Notes under the pieces: generated by a model | What the model saw: only the letters and a program-made list of their open reading frames with translations | Database searches by the model: none | Told to the model about the DNA's origin: nothing | DNA from: a bacterium | GTDB lineage: Bacteria; Verrucomicrobiota; Verrucomicrobiae; Opitutales; Opitutaceae | DNA length: 5,132 bases | Assembly (NCBI GenBank): GCA_021780625.1 | Contig: JAJXYI010000402.1 | Coordinates: forward strand, 1-5,132 | Reading direction: 5' to 3' | Shown: piece by piece, positions 1 through 5,132 of the stretch | Position numbering within the stretch: the first letter of the stretch is position 1 | Layout: each line of letters opens with the position of its first letter | Position numbers and translations under genes: made by a program

Positions 1-40
1 CCAGCACGCCCATCTTGCTCCCTACTGATCCTTCCGCCGC
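1..40. other. Truncated 5' leader upstream of the first metH gene
   Basis: Forty bases at the window edge precede the first gene. The segment is pyrimidine-rich on the plus strand and shows no Shine-Dalgarno-like motif ahead of the ATG at 41. An in-frame TGA at 26-28 fixes that ATG as the first possible start. It is too short to show a promoter or a cobalamin riboswitch. It may hold the end of an upstream plus-strand gene: one frame stays open to a TGA at 42-44, overlapping the ATG as ATGA. Alternatively it may hold the first codons of a divergent minus-strand gene, with ATG at 13-11 preceded by GGGAG. The sequence does not decide between these. Confidence 0.4.
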
Positions 41-1120
41 ATGAGCTCCTCATCCCTCCCCCTCTCCGCATCCTACCTCGCGCTCCGCGAGCTCTTTGCC
101 TCGCGCATCGCCGTCCTCGATGGGGCGATGGGGTCGATGATCCAGACCTACAAGCTCGACGAGGCTGATTTTCGCGGCGACCTCTTTCGCTCTCACGGTC
201 ACGACCTGAAGGGCGACAACGATCTGCTCTCCCTGACCCGCCCCGACGTGGTCCGCGAGATCCACCGGCGCTACTTCGACGCGGGGGCCGACATCGTCGA
301 GACGAACACCTTCAACTCGACCACGATTTCCCAGACGGACTACCACCTGGAATCCGCCGTGCCCGACATCAACCGCGCTGCAGTCCGGATCGCCCGCGAA
401 GCCGCGCGGGCCGCGGAGGCAGCCACCCCTGGTCGTCGCTGTTTTGTGGCCGGTGCCATCGGACCCCTGAACCGGACGCTCTCGATGTCCCCCGACGTCA
501 ACCGCCCCGAGTACCGGGCCGTCACCTGGGCCCAGGTCGTCCAGGCCTACACCGAACAGGTGCGCGCTCTCACGGAGGCCGGCGCGGACGCGCTGCTGGT
601 CGAGACCATCTTCGACACGCTCAACGCAAAGGCCGCCCTCTTCGCCATCGAGCAGGTGTTCGACGAGCGGGGCGAACGCCTGCCCGTGATGATCAGCGTC
701 ACGATCACCGATGCCTCCGGACGCACCCTGTCGGGACAAACCGTAGGCGCCTTTTACACCAGCATCCGCCACGCGCGCCCATTTTCGGTCGGCATCAACT
801 GCGCGCTCGGCGGCCGCCAGATGCGCCCGTACATCGAGGAGCTCGCCCGGATCGCCGAGTGTCACGTCACCTGTTACCCAAATGCCGGGCTTCCGAATGC
901 GTTTGGCGGATACGACGAGACACCGACCGACATGGCGACCGTGCTGTCCGAGTTCGCCGACGCCGGTTTCGTCAACTTGGTCGGCGGCTGCTGCGGCTCC
1001 ACGCCCGACCACATCCGCGCCATCGCCAATGCCATCCGCGGACGGGCTCCCCGCAAGGCTCCCGAGCCCCAGGCTCCCGCCCTGCGGCTGAGCGGCCTCG
1101 AAGTGCTCCAGGTCTCCTAA
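41..1120 (+). CDS. metH: Free-standing homocysteine-binding subunit of split cobalamin-dependent methionine synthase (MetH N-terminal domain)
   Basis: This 359-residue cytoplasmic protein corresponds to the N-terminal homocysteine S-methyltransferase barrel of MetH, which activates homocysteine on zinc to accept a methyl group from methylcobalamin. Visible motifs, in order, are [10 protein letters not shown] (26-35), [10 protein letters not shown] (87-96), [16 protein letters not shown] (141-156), [13 protein letters not shown] (187-199), [14 protein letters not shown] (221-234), GINCALG (251-257) and VGGCCGSTP (314-322). The three zinc ligands are Cys254, Cys317 and Cys318, with the same spacing as Cys247/310/311 of E. 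coli MetH from memory. The protein ends a few residues after RLSGLE (349-354), which in full-length MetH is the linker to the folate domain. The remainder of MetH is encoded two genes downstream, at 3369. The start is fixed by an in-frame TGA at 26-28, and the next Met (residue 30) lies inside the first motif. There is no Shine-Dalgarno. Single-domain betaine- or S-methylmethionine-type methyltransferases share this fold, but the MetH-specific motifs and the tail argue against them. Confidence 0.93.
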   Translation: MSSSSLPLSASYLALRELFASRIAVLDGAMGSMIQTYKLDEADFRGDLFRSHGHDLKGDNDLLSLTRPDVVREIHRRYFDAGADIVETNTFNSTTISQTDYHLESAVPDINRAAVRIAREAARAAEAATPGRRCFVAGAIGPLNRTLSMSPDVNRPEYRAVTWAQVVQAYTEQVRALTEAGADALLVETIFDTLNAKAALFAIEQVFDERGERLPVMISVTITDASGRTLSGQTVGAFYTSIRHARPFSVGINCALGGRQMRPYIEELARIAECHVTCYPNAGLPNAFGGYDETPTDMATVLSEFADAGFVNLVGGCCGSTPDHIRAIANAIRGRAPRKAPEPQAPALRLSGLEVLQVS

Positions 1121-1132
1121 GTCCGAGCAGGC

Positions 1133-2323
1133 ATGGATCCGCTCCCGCTCTTCCAATCGCCGTTCTTTACGGTTGGCCGCGACCACCGCCACCTGGTCGT
1201 CCGCCTGCTCGCGGAAGCCTGGGTGCTGAGCACCTGTCCGGTGAATGGCGGCCTGCGCCGTGACCTGACGCATCTCGTCAACCACCAGAGTTGCGAGCCG
1301 GTCAAACACCAGGAGCGTTTTGAATTCATCACGGGCAAGGGTCCCGTCGGCTACCATTCCCACGTGTGCGCCGAGCTCGCCCTGGATCCCAGGACCACCG
1401 CAGTCCTCGGCACTGCCGCCACGATGCAGTACCTCGGTATCGCCACCCGAACCCATGCCGATCTCTCGGTGACCGCCATCGTCACCGCCGGCGTCACGGG
1501 CAATGCGGGCTGCGCGGGCGAACCCGCCGCCTACGACGAATCGGGCGGGGTCTGGAAACGCACCACGACGGAGGCCGATCCCAAGGCCGCCGGCACGCAC
1601 GGAGGGACGATCAACACGCTGCTGCTGTTTTCGTCCCCTCTCACCGAAAGTGCGCTTTCGCGCGCAGTCGTCACGATGACCGAGGCGAAGACCAGCGCCC
1701 TGTTCGACCTCGCCATCGGCAGCCGCAGTTCCTGGAGGCCGGCCACCGGCACGGGCACCGACCAGTTCGCAATCGCCGCCCCTGCCGCGGGAGCAAATGT
1801 CCGCACCTGGACCGGACACCACACGAAGGCCGGAGAACTGATCGGACTCACCGTGCGCGAAGCCACGCTCGAGTCCCTGCGCTGGCAAAACGGTCTGGAA
1901 CCCAGTTACACGCGCTCGCTCTTTCACGCGCTGGGCCGTTTCGGCCTGACCGAGGAGCACTTCAAGGCCCGCATGGAGGCGCTGCTGGACGCCGGCGACC
2001 ACGCGTTGTTGAAGCACAACTGGAACCCGGTGATCTTCGAGCCACAGCTCGCCTCCGCGGCCTACGCGTACGCGGCCGTGCTCGACCGGATCCTCTGCGG
2101 CACGCTCGGGTTTGCCGCCGCGCACGAGGCCCTCTTGAACCAGGCCGCGCTCATGGCCGCGGGGCTCGCGGCGCGACCTGCGGCATTCCCGACGTTCAGG
2201 GCGGAACTGGCCGGCGAACTGTCGCCCGAGGACGCGACTCGCGGCGGCACCTTGCCGGCCCCGGCCGTCGAACTCGCCTGCCGGGCGATCGCCCTCGGGT
2301 GGCGAAGCAAGTGGAGGACCTGA
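1133..2323 (+). CDS. cbiZ: CbiZ-family adenosylcobinamide amidohydrolase with C-terminal extension
   Basis: CbiZ enzymes cleave the aminopropanol arm of adenosylcobinamide (in some bacteria also adenosylpseudocobalamin) to give adenosylcobyric acid, which re-enters cobalamin synthesis. The CbiZ domain spans roughly residues 20-250 of 396. Recognisable blocks are VLSTCPVNGGLR (31-42), VLGTAATMQY (91-100), IVTAGVTGNA (116-125), GGTINTLLLFSSPLTESAL (157-175), TMTEAKTSALFDL (181-193), the family hallmark ATGTGTDQ (204-211), and GHHTKAGELIGL (228-239). There is no signal peptide or membrane segment, so it should be cytoplasmic. Residues about 255-396 are Ala- and Leu-rich, probably helical, and I do not recognise them; they include LKHNWNPVIFEP (293-304). 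The typical family domain is about 200-230 residues, so this protein is unusually long. The gene begins 12 bases after the upstream TAA, in the same frame, with no clear Shine-Dalgarno, and ends 4 bases before cbiB. That pairing supports a hydrolyse-and-rebuild salvage route. The family call is strong; the exact substrate is inferred. Confidence 0.9.
   Translation: MDPLPLFQSPFFTVGRDHRHLVVRLLAEAWVLSTCPVNGGLRRDLTHLVNHQSCEPVKHQERFEFITGKGPVGYHSHVCAELALDPRTTAVLGTAATMQYLGIATRTHADLSVTAIVTAGVTGNAGCAGEPAAYDESGGVWKRTTTEADPKAAGTHGGTINTLLLFSSPLTESALSRAVVTMTEAKTSALFDLAIGSRSSWRPATGTGTDQFAIAAPAAGANVRTWTGHHTKAGELIGLTVREATLESLRWQNGLEPSYTRSLFHALGRFGLTEEHFKARMEALLDAGDHALLKHNWNPVIFEPQLASAAYAYAAVLDRILCGTLGFAAAHEALLNQAALMAAGLAARPAAFPTFRAELAGELSPEDATRGGTLPAPAVELACRAIALGWRSKWRT
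2313..2317 (+). promoter_or_regulatory. Ribosome binding site for cbiB
   Basis: The motif GGAGG lies inside the last codons of cbiZ, ten bases before the ATG at 2328. It is the only convincing Shine-Dalgarno before any of the four genes. It supports the chosen cbiB start and suggests that ribosomes finishing cbiZ (TGA at 2321-2323) can reinitiate on cbiB. Confidence 0.7.
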
Positions 2324-2327
2324 CCCG

Positions 2328-3338
2328 ATGCACGCGGTGATTGCACAGCTCGCGGCGACGCTTTCCGCCTGCACAGGTCTCTTCCAGCCCAGCTTCGTGG
2401 CCTGGGCTGCGATCGGTCTCGGCCTCGACGCACTGATCGGCGATCCCGTCTTTTCGCTTCATCCGATCCGACTCCTCGGACGGTTGCTCACCGCGTTCGA
2501 GACGAAGCTCTTCCGGCTCGGCCTGAACGGGTACGTTGGCGGCATCCTCCTGTTCCTGCTCCTGTGCGCCACCGTGCTGCCGCTCTGTCTCGGCTTCCTC
2601 GCGATCGCAAATGCGATCCATCCGGTCGTGTTTGACTTGGCGGCGGGCCTCGTGATGTGGGCGTGCATCGCGCTGCGCGACCTCATCGCGCACGGTGAAC
2701 GCATCGCGCGGGCGGTTGCCCGGGGCGACCTCGAGGCGGCGCGGAATGCCATTTCACAACTGGTCGGCCGCGACACCGACCGCATGGACCTTGCGGCCTG
2801 CGGCCGCGGCGCGGTGGAGAGCCTGAGCGAGAACCTCGTCGACGGCGTGCTCTCGCCCCTCGCCTTCGGCCTCGCCCTCGGCCCCCTGGGCGCGGTGCTC
2901 TACAAGATCGTGAGCACGATGGACAGCATGGTCGGCTACAAGACGCCGCGCTACCTGCGCTTCGGCTGGTGCGGCGCCCGCCTGGACGACGTCGCCAACT
3001 ACCCGTTCGCCCGCTGGAGTGCGGCCCTCATCGCGGGCTTCGCGTCGGTGCTTCCCAGATACAGCGCGCGCAAGGCCTGGCGTTCCGCCCGCGCGTTCCA
3101 CCAGGTCATCCCCGGCCCCAACAGCGGCTGGCCGGAGGCCGCAATGGCCGGTGCGCTCGGGATCCGCCTCATCGGCCCGATCTACAAGGGCGGCAACCTC
3201 GTCGCCGACCTGTGGATCGGAGAACCGGGCGACCCCGCCGGCGCCAGCCCCGCGGATATTCGCCGCAGCTACACGCTGCTGATCCTCTCAACCCTCGTCA
3301 CCCTCGGCGTCGGCTGGGGCTTGTCCCGCCTCCACTGA
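2328..3338 (+). CDS. cbiB: Adenosylcobinamide-phosphate synthase CbiB/CobD
   Basis: This 336-residue integral membrane enzyme joins adenosylcobyric acid to (R)-1-amino-2-propanol phosphate, or a related amino alcohol, late in adenosylcobalamin assembly. Family motifs are DALIGDPVFSLHPIRLLG (34-51; family form D..lGDP...HPvr..G), ARNAISQLVGRDTDRMD (138-154), ESLSENLVDGVLSPLAF (164-180), VSTMDSMVGYK (195-205), DDVANYPFARW (220-230), GPNSGWPEAAMAGALGIRL (263-281) and GPIYKGG (283-289). Hydrophobic stretches near residues 22-37, 70-95, 100-118, 173-193, 231-243 and 313-332 fit the membrane topology, and the length is normal for the family. The ATG at 2328 has a GGAGG motif ten bases upstream and lies 4 bases after the cbiZ stop. 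Directly following cbiZ, CbiB can use that enzyme's product, adenosylcobyric acid. None of the usual biosynthetic neighbours (cobU, cobS, cobC, cobD decarboxylase) is in the window. The name CobD is used for this protein in aerobic-pathway organisms. Confidence 0.96.
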   Translation: MHAVIAQLAATLSACTGLFQPSFVAWAAIGLGLDALIGDPVFSLHPIRLLGRLLTAFETKLFRLGLNGYVGGILLFLLLCATVLPLCLGFLAIANAIHPVVFDLAAGLVMWACIALRDLIAHGERIARAVARGDLEAARNAISQLVGRDTDRMDLAACGRGAVESLSENLVDGVLSPLAFGLALGPLGAVLYKIVSTMDSMVGYKTPRYLRFGWCGARLDDVANYPFARWSAALIAGFASVLPRYSARKAWRSARAFHQVIPGPNSGWPEAAMAGALGIRLIGPIYKGGNLVADLWIGEPGDPAGASPADIRRSYTLLILSTLVTLGVGWGLSRLH

Positions 3339-3368
3339 TCCCGGCCCCGTATCCCTCCCACTTTCATC
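3339..3368 (+). other. Short pyrimidine-rich gap between cbiB and metH C-terminal gene
   Basis: This 30-base gap contains no hairpin followed by a T-run, so there is no sign of a terminator, and no Shine-Dalgarno motif ahead of the ATG at 3369. It contains no in-frame ATG, GTG or TTG, so the start at 3369 is the first possible one after the cbiB stop. The gap length is a multiple of three, so the cbiB stop and the next gene are in the same reading frame. Cotranscription across it is the simplest reading. Confidence 0.6.

Positions 3369-5132
<1,764 letters not shown>

Noticed and set aside
41..1120. The first gene as a betaine- or S-methylmethionine-homocysteine methyltransferase unrelated to the later metH gene
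   Set aside because: The motif order, the zinc-ligand spacing and the RLSGLE linker tail match the MetH N-terminal domain closely. The matching remainder of MetH, lacking this domain, lies just downstream.
1121..1132. A possible cobalamin riboswitch or terminator between the genes
   Set aside because: The inter-gene gaps are 12, 4 and 30 bases, far too short for a cobalamin riboswitch. None shows a hairpin with a following T-run.
50..2374. A 774-codon open frame on the minus strand across the first two genes and the start of cbiB
   Set aside because: It is antisense to two confidently identified genes and runs across their boundaries. Its translation is Gly/Arg/Val/Asp-rich with no recognisable motif. 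Long antisense frames like this are expected in GC-rich genes with strong third-position bias.
1121..3368. The cbiZ-cbiB segment as a mobile element inserted in metH
   Set aside because: I saw no transposase, integrase, terminal inverted repeats or direct repeats at the junctions, and base composition looks like the flanking genes. An insertion event is plausible in evolution, but no mobile-element remains are visible.

Overview
This 5.1 kb window is GC-rich and almost entirely coding. It carries four genes on the plus strand, packed head to tail with gaps of 12, 4 and 30 bases. From the sequence it is clearly bacterial. The high GC content, the weak or absent Shine-Dalgarno motifs before most genes and the separated halves of MetH would fit a Verrucomicrobiota lineage such as the Opitutaceae. 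That placement is an impression from general knowledge and is low confidence.

Layout: (1) positions 41-1120 encode the zinc-dependent homocysteine-binding domain of cobalamin-dependent methionine synthase (MetH) as a free-standing protein. (2) Positions 1133-2323 encode a CbiZ-family adenosylcobinamide amidohydrolase with a long unassigned C-terminal extension. (3) Positions 2328-3338 encode CbiB/CobD, the membrane-bound adenosylcobinamide-phosphate synthase. (4) From 3369 to the window edge runs the rest of MetH: the folate (pterin-binding) domain, the cobalamin cap and the cobalamin-binding Rossmann domain. It is cut by the window end just where the SAM-dependent reactivation domain should begin.

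The striking point is architectural. A normally single ~1200-residue MetH polypeptide is divided exactly at the linker between its homocysteine and folate domains, and two corrinoid salvage genes sit in the break. All recognisable zinc, folate and cobalamin motifs remain in the two halves, so they most likely form a working two-subunit enzyme. CbiZ would hydrolyse salvaged (possibly wrong-type) adenosylcobinamide or pseudocobalamin to adenosylcobyric acid. CbiB would then reattach an aminopropanol (phosphate) arm, giving the precursor for a usable cobalamin, which is the cofactor of the flanking enzyme. The cluster therefore reads as one operon coupling corrinoid salvage or remodelling to methionine synthesis.

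No RNA genes, mobile elements, repeats, CRISPR arrays, riboswitch or clear terminator were recognised. There is no gene-free stretch longer than 40 bases. The operon promoter, and any cobalamin riboswitch, would lie upstream of position 1.
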